In this document: one piece after another, positions 30,001-42,079 of the stretch
How positions within the stretch are numbered: position 1 is the stretch's first letter
Layout of the letters: each line of letters opens with the position of its first letter
Source of the DNA: Sinonovacula constricta
Lineage: Eukaryota > Mollusca > Bivalvia > Cardiida > Solecurtidae
Direction: 5' to 3'
Assembly (NCBI GenBank): GCA_007844125.1
Contig: CM017564.1
Location: forward strand, 19,610,115-19,674,114
DNA: 64,000 bases
Notes under the pieces: model-generated
Seen by the model: only the letters and a program-made list of their open reading frames with translations
Told to the model about the DNA's origin: nothing
Database searches by the model: none
Translations under genes and position numbers: made by a program

Positions 30001-31760
30001 AGGGATGTCAAAGGATAATAAATTTGGTATCCGGATATCCGTCGAACGATCCGAACGGATATCCGGATATAAATCTTAGTTAATTCTGATGTTGCAGTCG
30101 GATGTGTGCGGGGTTACTAACGTTTTAATTGACATAATTAAATCGTCATTTCAATGGAAATAATTAAATCAACATTAATGAAATACGAACAATAAAAACA
30201 TTTGGTAATTTTAATTCACAATAAAGTGAATAAATCAAGCATATATCTGATCAAAGAAAACATGCGTACATGCGAAACATTTATTTGAAATCGTTATATA
30301 TTATTACGAAAATGTAACAAAAATAAAGAAGCACATGATAAAACAAGCATATATGTAATGTTTGTGTTATATTTATAAGGTCACATCAACTTGCAGTTGT
30401 TCAGTCTTCCTCTGGAAGCGTGGTACGATTCTTGTTGAAGATTATCCCATCGACCAGCTCGCTCGACAGCCTGTTACGGAGTTTATTTATCAGGAGGCCT
30501 GCGGTAGAAAAGATCCTTTCTGAAGGCACGGAGGTGGCCGGAACTACAAGAACTTGCCTAGCGACGTATGCAATCTTCGGAAACTTTGACTCGTTTTCCT
30601 TCCACCACTGGAGCGGGTTTGCGTCGCTGTCCATCTTCTCCACTAGATAAGACTTCATCTCATTACTTGCATTGGAGACTGGAGTTTTGTAGGTGGTAAA
30701 GCTAAGTTTTCGTCGTTTTGGAGCTGGCTGACTTGGCTCTCTGGCAGACACCTTGCGGGGCACGTCGTCTAGGCAACTCTCCAGGGCATCCTCGGCGATC
30801 TTCCTTGTTTAACCGAGAGGAATGGTAGATCCTTGAAGCGAGGGTCTAGAAGTGCGGCCAGCATTGGTGTCGACTTGGCGGTGTCTTCTGAATCCGGCTG
30901 GAATCGGCATGTCAACTCTGACCTTAATGTGTCCGGGACCGTCGCAACCAATCCACTGTCTGTGGCCTTTCGCTGCAGAGTGTCGGATAGCAGTCCACAT
31001 ACGATCGGGTAGATGTCAGAACAGGATACGTCCTTCTCAACGCACATGTACGTGGTAACTTCCGCCAATGCACTGAGCACAGTCGACACATCACTCACAA
31101 TGTCCCACTCGCTGTATTTCAGAAGAAGAGCTGCATCGTTCTTCATGGTGACGCTGCGATCTAACATGATGTCAGTGATGACTCTCCGCTGGTCTGTCAG
31201 GCGTTCCAGCATGAGTTGTGTGGAATTCCATCTTGTCGGAACATCCTGAATGAGTGCGTGTTCCGTCGCTTTTAGAAGACGCTGCCATCTGCGAAGTTCA
31301 GCTGTCATCGTAGTTGAATGCTTGAAGTGTCCTATCAGCTTGCCGCATCTCGCTGTAGTCTTCTCCACCAACGGCAACTCAAGGACCGGCTTGATACAGA
31401 GCTGAAGTGGTTGCCCGAAACAACCAAGGTCACCCCATTCTTCACATATGCTACCAGCTTTCTCCATATTTCGTGCGTTTTCATGCACACAAGTGTCCAC
31501 CTTGTCACCAAGCCCAAACTCTGCCCACGCACGTCTGAAGCTTAGCCGCTAGGTTCTCTCCCATATGTCGCTCGGATATGGCACGCGTCATCAGAACGTT
31601 GGTCTTCATCTCCCAGTTATCATCGATGTGGTGTTCTGTGACGGTGATGTTACTTTCAGTTGAGTTCGATGTCCACGTGTTGGTGGTGATAGCAACGGAC
31701 GGCACTGCCTCAAGAACGGACGTCAGAGCTGTCTTCTCATTAGCGTATCGTACATTTCGA
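30001..31760 (-). pseudogene. hAT transposase remnant 2 (ZBED/Tip100-like) inserted in the BEL-like gag
   Basis: On the minus strand: NVRYANEKTALTSVLEAVPS, ITTNTWTSNSTES (first motif), WEMKTNVLMTRAISERH, a shift, then GCFGQPLQLCIKPVL, IQDVPTRWNSTQLMLERL and LLDPRFKDLPFL. After another shift comes the C-terminal dimerisation domain: PLQWWKENESKFPKIAYVAR, VPATSVPSERIFSTAGLLI and NKLRNRLSSELVDGIIF, ending at 30401. The motif order is that of hAT transposases. The usual D of T-T-D-x-W-T-S is N here (codon AAC at 31679-31681). The N-terminus is cut at about 31760 by LINE sequence. The 3' end at 30001 starts AGGGATGTCAAA, a hAT-like terminus, inside the gag reading frame. Confidence 0.8.
30028..30069. 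repeat. Perfect 15-bp subterminal inverted repeat of hAT remnant 2
   Basis: Arms TATCCGGATATCCGT (30028-30042) and ACGGATATCCGGATA (30055-30069) around a 12-base loop, 27 bp inside the element end. Each arm also contains the palindrome ATCCGGAT. Subterminal motifs of this kind are transposase binding sites in hAT elements; the role here is inferred. Confidence 0.7.
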
Positions 31761-32202
31761 ACACACTGGCTGAAAATTTTGCCAAAAATTCCTCATCGGC
31801 CAACTACACGCCTCAATTGCAAACCTTTAAACACTCTGCTAAAAGGGAAAAGGTTTAATTTTAAATCTAATAATAACGAAACTTACAATCAATCCTTTTC
31901 CTTGAAAGAGCTTAAAGATGCTCTAAATAAATCGCATGATACCGCTGGTGGTCCAGACGACATACCGTATCGATTTTTAAAACATTTACCAATTCGATCT
32001 CTAAACTTACTTCTGTCAATCTTTAATAAAATTTGGATATCCGATAAAGTACTCGGTTCTTGAAAAAATGCATTCATTATTCCCCTTCATAAACAAGGTA
32101 AGGACCCAACAGATCCTCAAAGCTATAGACCTATTGCTTTGACGAGCTGTATTTGTAAAACCTTAGAACAAATGATCAGTAATAGACTTGTCTGGTATCT
32201 TT
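31761..32202 (+). pseudogene. LINE reverse transcriptase N-terminal fragment
   Basis: The plus strand reads FSLKELKDALNKSHDTAGGP, DDIPYRFLKHLPIRSLNLLL and FNKIWISDKVL. After a stop it continues AFIIPLHKQGKDPTDPQSYR and PIALTSCICKTLEQMISNRL. This is the fingers region of a LINE reverse transcriptase (AGPDDI, PLHKQGKD, YRPIALTSC). The catalytic YADD region is absent. It may be the same family as the fragment at 27036-28270, but it covers a different part. It is wedged between hAT remnant 2 and the next pseudogene. Confidence 0.7.
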
Positions 32203-32246
32203 AGTCCAACTGCACACATGTGAACTGTCAACATCCCTATTTACAT

Positions 32247-34623
32247 TTACTTATGTGCTGTGGAATCATAGAAAGGATGGTAATCTGCTGGAATGACTTT
32301 CTTCAATTCTTGCAGGTGCTTGTATTTAGATTCTTTGATTGGCAGCCTTTCAGGGTGGAGGGCTGGGGTCGTTCCATCGCCATTCTGGCACTTTGCCTTA
32401 CGTGGAATGTCTTGGTACTCTTCTCCGAATCCCAACTTGTATTGAATTGTGCTCTCTGCGATGTACCTAGGTTTGTCACTGTAGAGTCACCCACTCTTGT
32501 CCCAGGTCTAATGGAACTGTAAGACCTCAACTGTGTCATATCCTTGAAAAATGAGTGTGGTATGTATCGTACAAAGAAGGGTTGGTTTAGTCTACAGGAC
32601 TTAATTGCATCAACGTAGTTTTGAGGTACGTATATGGGTTTTTCCTTAGCTTTCTCTCTACGATACTGTGCATGGCATCAACCTCCATATTTGTATGCCT
32701 CCGTTCAAGGTACTTTTGCGTTATTGTGACCTCATTGTCAATAGCAATCTTTAGAGTGCATTTAATAACACCACATTTCGGTTTTGATAAGTGCAACCAT
32801 CGCTATACAAAACGATTTCCTTCACGTCTGGTTCCTGTTCTATCACGCTTTAGATGTAGTCACTAATGCATGTTGCAAATGAACTTGCTGACAGATCACC
32901 CTCTGTTTTGTTCCAAAAGTAGCAGGTAGTACTGTTAGTTGCCAGATCCATAACAGTAAAGTTATGGCAGGCTAGTTTTGTTTTGTAGTACAGTGCACTC
33001 GCTTGTAGTCTAGGACATAGAAAAACAGCTTGTAGGTCCATGGTCTGGACTTTGAATGTTACGTCATTTAATGACTTCTCTTTATCTTCAGACTTCTCTT
33101 TTCTTGTTTCTTCTTTCCTTTGTATGTGCTGTCTATATTCAACTTCTGTTATAGTTCCCACCTCAAACTCGCAACACTTGTCACAGCGATCTTTCTTAGG
33201 CAAAAATAAAGACTGGTTCATTTCATCAAATACCTTCGCGAAAAGGCAATTTGATGCAGCCTTTTTATTGATCATTTGGCAATGCTCGGTGTAAGCCTTA
33301 TAGAGCTCCGCCTTAGTTGCAAAAACGGGTTCAAGATAAAGTTTACGGCTTGTAGACCTGCAGTAGTGCGATTCCATCTTAGGACGTTTCTCTAGGAATT
33401 CTTGAGCACTGATTTTCACATCAGATAATGGTTTCTCTTTATTCCGCCTTGCAGACAATAAAGAGACTTCCTCTTGACTCACTTGTCTATCATCAGTCTG
33501 GCTAACTGACGAATCATCTGATTGAATTACCGCATCTGTATCAGTCTGAATCACCTGACTTTCAACACGATTCGCATCCTTCCACCCATTGGCAGTTTTC
33601 TCGCCGATGCATAGGGTGTTTAGAAACATATCTTTGCACACGCGATATCTTTCCTCACCAACTCTCAGAAAATATTTATAGTGTGTGTTTTCTCGTCCAG
33701 AGATTTCTGACCTCGACTTAACATCTAATTCTACAATTAAGTTTGTAACATACACTTTCTTTTCATCCCAATTAAACTTTTTCCAGAACTGGTCGAATAT
33801 TGTTAGCCTGTCTGATTCAGAAACCTGATGACGAAACTTGACTTTGGAATTATCACAACCTTTTCTACAACGTCTAGGTTTCAAAACTCTCTCTGTCTAT
33901 TCTCTGCCAACATCAATTGACCATCCGCATTTTTCTGTAAACCTTTGTATCACTTCCTTCCATTCTTGCACGTTTTTGCTTGTATCTGTCCCATAGGTGT
34001 TGTTTGACTGAGGTTTCGTCTGTAACGATCTCTTCATGAACTATAGTAGTTTCATTTACATCTGTATGAAAGGCTTCTGATTCATCTGAAGACTCAGTGT
34101 TATAATCAGGGTCAGCTACAGAGTCATCAAGATCTACATGATTGAATAGTTCATCATCGAATTCATCTTCGAACAGTTCATTGGAAGATACCAATTAAGC
34201 ATTTGCATCTTCACAGTCATAAAATCTATTTAATGTTGTTGGCCTGTCTATAAAAGCTCGAACTTCTTCATTAAAGCCCTCTCTATTGCCATCAAGACTT
34301 CTAGATTCACATTTCGCATTTTCGCAGACATTTTCAGTGTTTCCAATTTCATTTGTTAATACATCATTTGTCTGATTTGGGTTTATTTTTTTTAATTCTG
34401 CACACGCTTGTGAATTATTATTCACGTCATTTAATACACTTACTACAGAAAACGACCCTTCATCAGTATTTTCAGCTGATAAATGTTCTGCGCAAGCCAG
34501 CAAATTATTAGTATCTATAATGTTACTTCCCTGAATACCGTAAGTGTCACTAACTTGTAGCACCTTTTTGGCTTTAATTTTTTCAATAGCCAGCTGCACC
34601 AAATGTTTCCCTCTACATTCCAT
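32247..34623 (-). pseudogene. Decayed transposase of a family widespread in invertebrates, unassigned
   Basis: Minus strand, about 2.4 kb, joined from pieces in several frames. The N-terminal piece (34623-34195) ends at TAA; the next codon reads on in the same frame through an acidic stretch and HLWDRYKQKRARM. After a frame change come LKPRRCRKGCDN, RLTIFDQFWKKFNW, KKDRCDKCCEFEVG and TMDLQAVFLCPRLQASALYY. Then NFTVMDLATNSTTCYFWN (candidate first Asp), a TAA at about 32850, and IVLYSDGCTYQNRN (second Asp). Another shift gives YLERRHTNMEVDAMHSIVER (candidate Glu). The remainder (GFGEEYQDIPRKA, HLQELKKVIPADYHPFYDS) ends near 32247. I recognise the motif order from arthropod and mollusc genomes but not its name. 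The tally is two stops and at least three shifts. Confidence 0.65.
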
Positions 34624-35196
34624 AGCTGTGCTTTAACACTTTACACTACAATGGGTGGAACTTCATTTCAACGGTTTGAACTGCCCATTGACATTTTCAA
34701 TGATAACATATCTGGGCATTGTTTCTCTATAAAGGGCATAATAACAATCATTAAGAAAGTTGTACTGTTGGCAATTATTGGAATATTTGCCAGTTTCTCT
34801 TTGCATAATGCTGGTTAAAATGTGTGAGGTTCATACACGTCTTGAGGATACCGCAACCATTTACTGCACATCCTCGCAAAAAGCACAGTAAAATCTTGAA
34901 CCAATCTCCTCTTCTGTTACATCCAAAGGCAGTTCAAAAACACACGTCAAATGAAAGCGTTGTCGAAAACCCCACCAAAACAGGCACACGTCGTCGTTCG
35001 AGTCTGTAAGAAATATTTTATCTCCTGAAAGTAACTATGGCACTGGGTTTTTAGCTTCCTTTTTACAGTTGTCACACATCCATTCTGCATAAAATTCTGT
35101 CAGTGAGGAATCTGAGTTAGACGTCATTCCGACCTATTAAAAGCATAATTAAAGACATGAGACAATATTCTAGTTATATCCATTAAGTAAACCTAA
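34624..35196. other. Non-coding stretch
   Basis: No supported gene; possibly 5' flank of the pseudogene on its left. ORFs at 34603-34818 and 34824-35009 have no protein-like features. Confidence 0.35.
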
Positions 35197-35728
35197 ATAC
35201 TTTTAGGATTGTGCTTAGTTCCTGTTACTATCTAAATAAAACTTCATATATTATTATGTTTCAATACAAAATGTTGAAGTAGATCAGCATATTTCAGCAC
35301 ATGACTAGGTAAAAAGTTAACAATAAACATGATACAGTGTTGTAGAATAAGTGTTTGCCTTTGTCTACAGGTAGATAAAAATTTAAATATCTGTGAAAAT
35401 TTTGATAGGACCTTTTCTTATTTACCTATTGTTAAAGCTTGAAATATAGTACATGACAGAATTTCAATAAATGACTAGCTAAATGAAATGGAGTTCATCA
35501 AACTATTTCAGCACATGCCTACATAAAAAAATAACAGTCAACATACATCATTGTTTTTTAAGAACTAACTACTTAAGAGTTCCATTCCACTATGTGTAAA
35601 GGGAGACACATAACTTTATTTGAATACAACTTAGGTCTTCTATTAAATATTATTGTTGGCATGGTCTTCCATCTGGCGTTTGGAATACTTTTAGGATTGT
35701 GCTTAGTTCCTGTTACTATCTAAATAAA
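35197..35728 (-). repeat. hAT-3 3'-end fragment (35235-35685) bracketed by a perfect 44-bp direct repeat
   Basis: The stretch 35235-35685 matches 37374-37824 over 451 bp, with a constant offset of 2,139 bp and very few differences. It contains the last codons and 3' flank of the hAT-3 transposase. It is bounded by ATACTTTTAGGATTGTGCTT at 35197-35216, continuing to 35240, and by the identical 44 bp at 35685-35728. Confidence 0.75.
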
Positions 35729-37373
35729 TTCCAATAAAATTATCTTATATGACGAATGCTACTTAATGATATTCGCAAAATCACTAGGTTCAAAGCCTCG
35801 TATTTCGTAATAGAAACAAAAGCGTAGCATTTTCACTTAAACTACCTTAAAAACTTTCAAAATACTCCGCCTTATTACATAAGAAACCGTTTTAACAGTT
35901 ATTATGCAGTTCGTATCATAAATGACTACACTATTTTAATATATTTTCGACCGATTTGAACATTTTTTCAACAAAATGTCTTGCTTAATTTGTTTGTTGT
36001 TGTTTTTTTATCAGAGTTAATGTTAATCTGGCGTCGACAATATGCCCAAATACCAATTATTAATTAAAATATATTATATTAATAGACAGAGTTACCTCTC
36101 ATCCTCGAAAAATATCCAAAAAAAATGTGGTAACAAACAATCACAATGCTGAATGAGGAATGGCAGACTAATATGTAAAATACGAGGTTTTGAACTTAGG
36201 AAATATCCACCAAACAGAATACGATATTTCAGCACATGACTATCTTGAACCATTCCCATTGGCGTAGAAGTGCGAGCTTTTGACAGATTGCGCGCTAGTT
36301 TTTCAGTATTTCAGCAACACTAAAAAGTGATTTTCTGAAAATTTGGTAAATACGAGGTTTTTATATTAGGTCGACGATATGTTGTTGTATTTTGGATATA
36401 TGGTTCTGTGGTTTTCAGAAACTGTGTCGTGGTTTACATATATGGTGTTGTGAATAAAGTATATGGTGCTGTTAATTTCGCATCAACATATTAACTGGCA
36501 TGGAACCTTCTATCATTTGCTACCTTCCTACATTGGCGACAATTGCGCTCGTGCTAGAGCTGGGACCCTCTGATTCTTATGCCCGCCGCAGCCGGATGCG
36601 GTCTGCAATGGTACTTACAGGCCTGCTGTTGGAGGTTTAAAGCCAGGCTTGAAAAGTCCTGGCCGGGGGCTTGGGGGCCGCCAAGGCCCCCTATGGGGTC
36701 CAGGGGCAACGCCCTGGTAGGGGGACCAGGGGGGCAACGCCCCCCGGAAGGAAAATGATTTTGGGGTTTTCAAACACATATGAAAGGCTCTCAGAAGGTC
36801 TCAAGTCTGCATTTGGTTTAGTATAATTATAACACTTAAATTTAATATTGTCTGACATTTGTACTTCACAAAATTATAGAAAATAACTATTTTCCAGTTA
36901 CCTTACAAAGTAAATAAATGTTAAGTCATGTCGTTGTTGTTGTTTGTGTTTTTTTTTTGTTGCCTAATTTGATTTAGAACATTATTTATCAATAATTCCA
37001 ATTTAAACCAACTTTTTACTTCTTATTATAGGACAATCATGCGTTTATTTTCACTGTTTAATAACAATTTCCAAAGTCAGGACTGCTCATGACATTGCAA
37101 TAGTTGAGATTCATATCAATTCATGACTAGATATAAAACTTTACATAAAAATTGAAGTACACAGAGTAGTTCAATAAATCGTGACTTTTAAAAAAGTTAA
37201 GTTGCGTCAGTGCAATAAAGTACATGGCACACATTTTGTACATCTATTTACTTTATAAGAACAGTTGACTGCTGGCAAATTAAATGCTTAGTGTATACAT
37301 GTTAACGTTTGATAAAGTACCAGACAAGTCTATTTCAAATGTGTTTTTATGTACCATGATATATAATGATCCT
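35729..37373. other. Non-coding stretch with a GC-rich hairpin island
   Basis: AT-rich except for 36560-36760. At about 36510-36545 the phrase CTACATTGGCGACAATTGCG resembles an LTR end followed by a primer-binding site, but I found no matching second LTR. No coding support. Confidence 0.35.
36673..36745. repeat. Three consecutive GC hairpins
   Basis: GGGGGCC-GCCAA-GGCCCCC (36673-36691), CCAGGG-GCAACG-CCCTGG (36700-36717) and GGGGGG-CAACG-CCCCCC (36729-36745). All three have perfect stems of 6-7 bp and loops of 5-6 bases, and two share the loop CAACG. They lie in a GC-rich island within AT-rich DNA. Confidence 0.8.
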
Positions 37374-40195
37374 AATAAAACTTCATATATTATTATGTTT
37401 CAATACAAAATGTTGAAGTAGATCAGCATATTTCAGCAAATGACTAGGTAAAAAGTTAACAATAAACATGATACAGTGTTGTAGAATAAGTGTTTGCCTT
37501 TGTCTACAGGTAGATAAAAATTTAAATATCTGTGAAAATTTTGATAGGACCTTTTCTTATTTACCTATTGTTAAAGCTTGAAATATAGTACATGACAGAA
37601 TTTCAATAAATGACTAGCTAAATGAAATGGAGTTCATCAAACTATTTCAGCACATGCCTACATAAAAAAATAACAGTCAACATACATCATTGTTTTTTAA
37701 GAACTAACTACTTAAGAGTTCCATTCCACTATGTGTAAAGGGAGACACATAACTTTATTTGAATACAACTTAGGTCTTCTATTAAATATTATTGTTGGCA
37801 TGGACTTCCATCTGGCGTTTGGAAGTGTTGCAGATCATCTCCAGGGCTGCTCTCTTAGTGGCTGGCCGCTTTTCGTTGTACAATCAATTGTTTGCATTCT
37901 TTGTCAAGCTTTTTCACCTGCAGAAAGTTTCTATAGTCACTACTTGCAGTTTTCATGTTCTGCACAAGCCCAGCCTGAATTGGGCTGTACAACACATCAG
38001 CTCTTTCAAAGTATTTAACAGCTGAGAGACCCGACGCTTTCAGGTGATACTTTGTTGTCTGAATGGCAGACAGTGTTGTTGTGTCCATTGAGCCAGATCG
38101 AACATCACAGACATCACCCATCGAATTAAACACACCTTCAATCATGGGTCCATGGAAGCAGGTGAGGCAGACCAGTGCTACCTTTCCAAGCATCGGGTAT
38201 GTCTTCTCCCCACCATCTATCAATCCGCGTTGCTTCTACGTATTCAGGCATGGTTGGATCTGAGATGTATCGATGCACCTCTCTGTCATACACTGCCCTT
38301 TCATCCATCTCAAGGACATTTTTCATTGTGTTGGGCAACTCCTTCAGTTACCCCAAGGTCATGGAATGACCTTGAGCTGCAGGATCCAATGCACTGGCAT
38401 GCTACATAGGCAATCTTCAGTTGGCCTAGGACAATCTTCACATCTGTCAGTGTTGTTGCTTTACCTCCTTTAGAAGTGCACTATTGCCAACAAACATCAT
38501 TTTGGGGGAGAGGTGAAGGTGGGCATCATTGACCTTCAAGCTCTTTATTTGTTTGACTGTTTTTTGGCATTGCTTCAGGCTTGATAAACAGGCCAAGGTA
38601 GCACTTTATCAGTTCCACTTGCTGGTCATTCAACAGGTGAATGTAAGGCTCTTTCCTCTGGAAGACCATGACACTCCTTCAGTTGATGAAGGACTCAAAT
38701 ATAGATTGAAAGCAGTAATCTAGTTCGCAGTCTTCCTTGGAACAATCGATCGATTACTCTCGCCTTTCTCTCCTTCCCATCAACTGTCATGATTTTTTTT
38801 TCAGGTTGGAGTCTATGTCGTCAAGACTTTTTCGTGTTGATTCTGACAAATCCTTCTTGTTTATGATGTGCTGTCTATATCAGTCAAACTTTAATCTATC
38901 TTCTCCTTTGGCAAACGACACATAGAAGACAGTGAAAGCATCCATCAGACGATAAGTGTCTGCTGCTAGATTATAGGCAGAGAGAAATCTGTGGTTCAGG
39001 AACCGCTCAGGCATGGTGAACTTAATGCCTAATATGTCACATATCTCGGCCAATTTCTCTCTAAGATCTGTTGACCAGTGAAAGTCTAAATGTATGTCTT
39101 TGAACAGACGTTCTTACCAATTTTCAAATGGCTTGCAAAAGGCTTTTGCAGCATTGTGTGGATGGTGCACAGAATCCTCATCAATATCTAAGAGATGAGG
39201 GGCCTTGAATGATCTGAGCAGTGTCTCAACGCCTGCTTTCGCTCCACGCATGATGTTACAAGAGTCCATACGTACTGACATCAGATTTTTCCATGGCAGT
39301 GCATATTTAGTGAATATAGCAACTAATTCATTGTAGATTGACTGGGCATCTGCCCTTACAACTTCAAATGAGTCCAAGTGTTCAATAACCACTTCATTCC
39401 TTTCACCATCAAAGTAGCTCATTAACACAGCTAGCACCTTCTTTTGACTTTTTGTCGTACTTTCATCAACATTCAAAGAGAACATGTTCTCCTTCAAACG
39501 TTCTGCCAAGGTATTTGTAAATGTTTTAGACACACCATTCACCATCTTGTATGAAGCTGCCTGTCTGTTCAATTTCATCTCACCAAGTGCCTTTATATCT
39601 TGTGCTCCCGCTCCCATGAGTTCTAATAAGCCAGATGTAACTGTAAATGGCAAGTCATTTTCGGCAACAAAACCTAGCACCATGGCCTCCAACTGGGATG
39701 CACGCTGGTTAACTGGGACAACAGGTCGAACAGATTCTTCTGGTTGCTTAGTCCCCAGGAGATATCCTAAAAACAAAAAAAAAACAAATAAATAATTTAT
39801 CTGCTTTTAAAGAATGTTTACAAAGTGTGAATAATTGTCAGCCTACAAAATTTCATACTTATAACATATCATTTCAAAAAAGGTCTTTCTAATATAACAA
39901 TGGGCATGGTAGGTATACAAGACTAGTAGTGTGTGTGTTATTTAAAAAAATGTTTTAATTATAATTAGTGTATGAACATTATTTAATTTTTACCTCCAAT
40001 ATTGTAGTTGGTCTGTATATTGCGTTTTGCAGCTTGGTGTGGGGGGCTATCAACATGCTTGTACAGGGAATTTTTGCCGCTGGACCCATATTTGATTGGC
40101 TTTCGGCAGACAGAACACCAGGCAGTGCCATCCTCTTTTGTCTTTGAGATACACTCTTGAAGAGGTGTGTTGGTGATCCAATCCCACCTCCATTA
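37374..40195 (-). pseudogene. hAT-like transposase remnant 3 with BED-type finger exon
   Basis: The finger exon (about 40188-39994) reads WDWITNTPLQECISKTKED, then WCSVCRKPIKYG and KHVDSPPHQ, a CxxC...H-x5-H BED-like finger. It ends in a GGAG|GTAAAA donor. The next exon follows TTTTTAG near 39771 in matching phase: FSLNVDESTTKSQKKVLAVL (first Asp), VRMDSCNIMRGAKAGVETLL (second Asp), HHPHNAAKAF, then TAA at 39114. Reading on in frame gives ERLFKDIHLDFHWSTDLREK and LNHRFLSAYNLAADTYRLMD. A shift leads to VYDREVHRYI and RIDRWWGE, and another to YPMLGKVALVCLTCFHGPMI and SAIQTTKYHLKASG, the dimerisation-like end. A last shift gives TKRAALEMICNTSKRQMEV, ending at 37782. One nonsense codon and three shifts make it a pseudogene. 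It is a different lineage from hAT remnants 1 and 2. Confidence 0.7.
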
Positions 40196-41649
40196 AGTTT
40201 TGGCAGTCACACCAATCCTGGAGACATCCCCAAGGTGGTCAACAAGCTCCAATACCATTTTTCTGGAAAACAAACATCTCAGATATATATAATTGTACTT
40301 ACTACAATAGTTGTTTGGTAGACCTACTACAGACCAATACACAAGATAAAATTTAAAAATCGGGCATGGGTCCTCATAAAAATTCCAAATATGGGCATAT
40401 GTTGCCTTCATATATGACATTTTTCTATGTACATTTGTTTTGTCACCTAATGCTGCTGGGCTCATAGATTCGGGACAAATATTTGCAAACATTTAAATCA
40501 CACCAGTTCCAGTCAGCATAAGGTGCATGGAAAGAAAAGCAGGGAGAAGGCAGAGAAATGGAAGAGGGTGGGGTTGCATCCATGCCATTTATGCCTTTAC
40601 AATCAAAATTCATTAAATTCCAGAAGAATTATTAATATTATTTTAAATTACCAGTATGTTTGGATGAAAATGTGAAAGGTAAAAGTCATGGATACTTGTT
40701 CCTGTCTAATACAGAAACAAAACTCTTCCGCTAAAAAGACATAATAATATCATAAACTTACCTCGTTCACAACTTATTCCATTTTTGGAAATTCTTTTCT
40801 TCGATCAGCAAATCACAAACAATCTACTAGCTAGGCGTCTGAAAAGCTGATAAAAAACAATAAGCGTTTGCGGGACACTGATTGTCTGTTATCGTACATT
40901 GATCGTATGATTGGACAAATAGATGTATTTAGACCAATGAAAAAAGGTGTTACAAATATGTTGACAGGTTTAACATGCGGTTATTAACCAGAATATCTCC
41001 GTGATCCCGATTTCAACGGATCTGCACAAATCTCAGGATCGGTCCTGGGCGACCTAAAAAACCGAATATATATAATATAGTCAATGTTCTTTTCATTACT
41101 TAGTTTGCATCACGTTGTTTTTATGTTCCCATACATCATTTTACAATGACATGTCATCATATAAATTTTCTTTCACATTTTATCAAAAAGTGAACAACAA
41201 AATATAACATCAGTAAAGCAAATACAGAAAAAAAACACGTCCTTATGGAATGAAACATGCATTGAGCATAATGAAACATGTACCACATCATATAAAGTTT
41301 CAACCAAACAAAACAATGTACTGCATGTAATTCAAGAGCTTTTGCGAAAACCAGGGACCATTTTCATTTTCTATAGAATATATCTAAGCATGCACTGCAT
41401 ATTAAAACATATGTACAGCATATAGAGAAACTACTGCCATGTGGAATGAAACATGCACTGATTGTAATGACGTATGTACCACATCATAAAAAGTTTCTAC
41501 CACACATATTAAAAGATGAACTCAAAAGCGTATCCAAAGACAGTAATGGCGTTCCATAAAAAAAGCTTTTTTGTATTATACTGCATGATACGATTAAAAT
41601 TTTTCTGATAATTTAAATGAAAAATACGCTGACTTTTTGCTAAATAACA
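40196..41649. other. Non-coding stretch
   Basis: No gene recognised. Around 41250-41500 a loose 180-bp duplication is visible: GGAATGAAACATGCATTGAG, then TGTACCACATCATA...AGTTTC, appears twice (about 41248 and 41438). Confidence 0.4.
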
Positions 41650-41975
41650 GACTCAGTGGTCCTCGTGGGCTAGCGGTTAAGGCCTATTACCATCTAGTTC
41701 TTGACGGAGAACTTAATATGGGAAGGTCTTCCACCTGACCTGCGGTGGTTCTACCCAGACATTTGTCTGGGGTTTTCCTCCGTCAAAGCTGGCTGTCGCT
41801 CTTATTAATGTTTTTGGTCGCTACGATGTATTTTCAAACAAAACAACCTAATAAGGACGGGGACTCTTTCAGTGCGCGGGTGGTTCTACTCAGACATACG
41901 TCAGTGGGCTACCTTCACCAGTAATCAGCTGGGTGTGGCCAACATGACAACTGTTGTGTTGTTGCGACGTAACAA
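41650..41975 (+). mobile_element. SINE-like retroposons with tRNA-like head
   Basis: TGGTCCTCGTGGGCTAGCGG TTAAGGC resembles a tRNA-derived head with an A box. It is followed by GGTGGTTCTACCCAGACAT, GGGGTTTTCCTCC and TTTGGTCGCTACGATGTA. A second, partial copy starts near 41872 (GGGTGGTTCTACTCAGACAT) and another lies at 62660-62760. Family not named. Confidence 0.5.
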
Positions 41976-42079
41976 AAACAATGGAACTGTTAAGACAAAT
42001 TATAATAAACACATCAAATTACACATTTTCTTTGCAATGTCTAATGTAATTTACCGGTGAATGAAACTTAAGGTTTTCT

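Noticed and set aside
36510..36545. LTR end plus primer-binding site
   Set aside because: The CTACATTGGCGACA phrase is suggestive, but no second LTR or gag-pol ORF lies nearby.
41655..41690. tRNA gene
   Set aside because: Only an A-box-like head is present, with no complete cloverleaf. It fits a SINE head.
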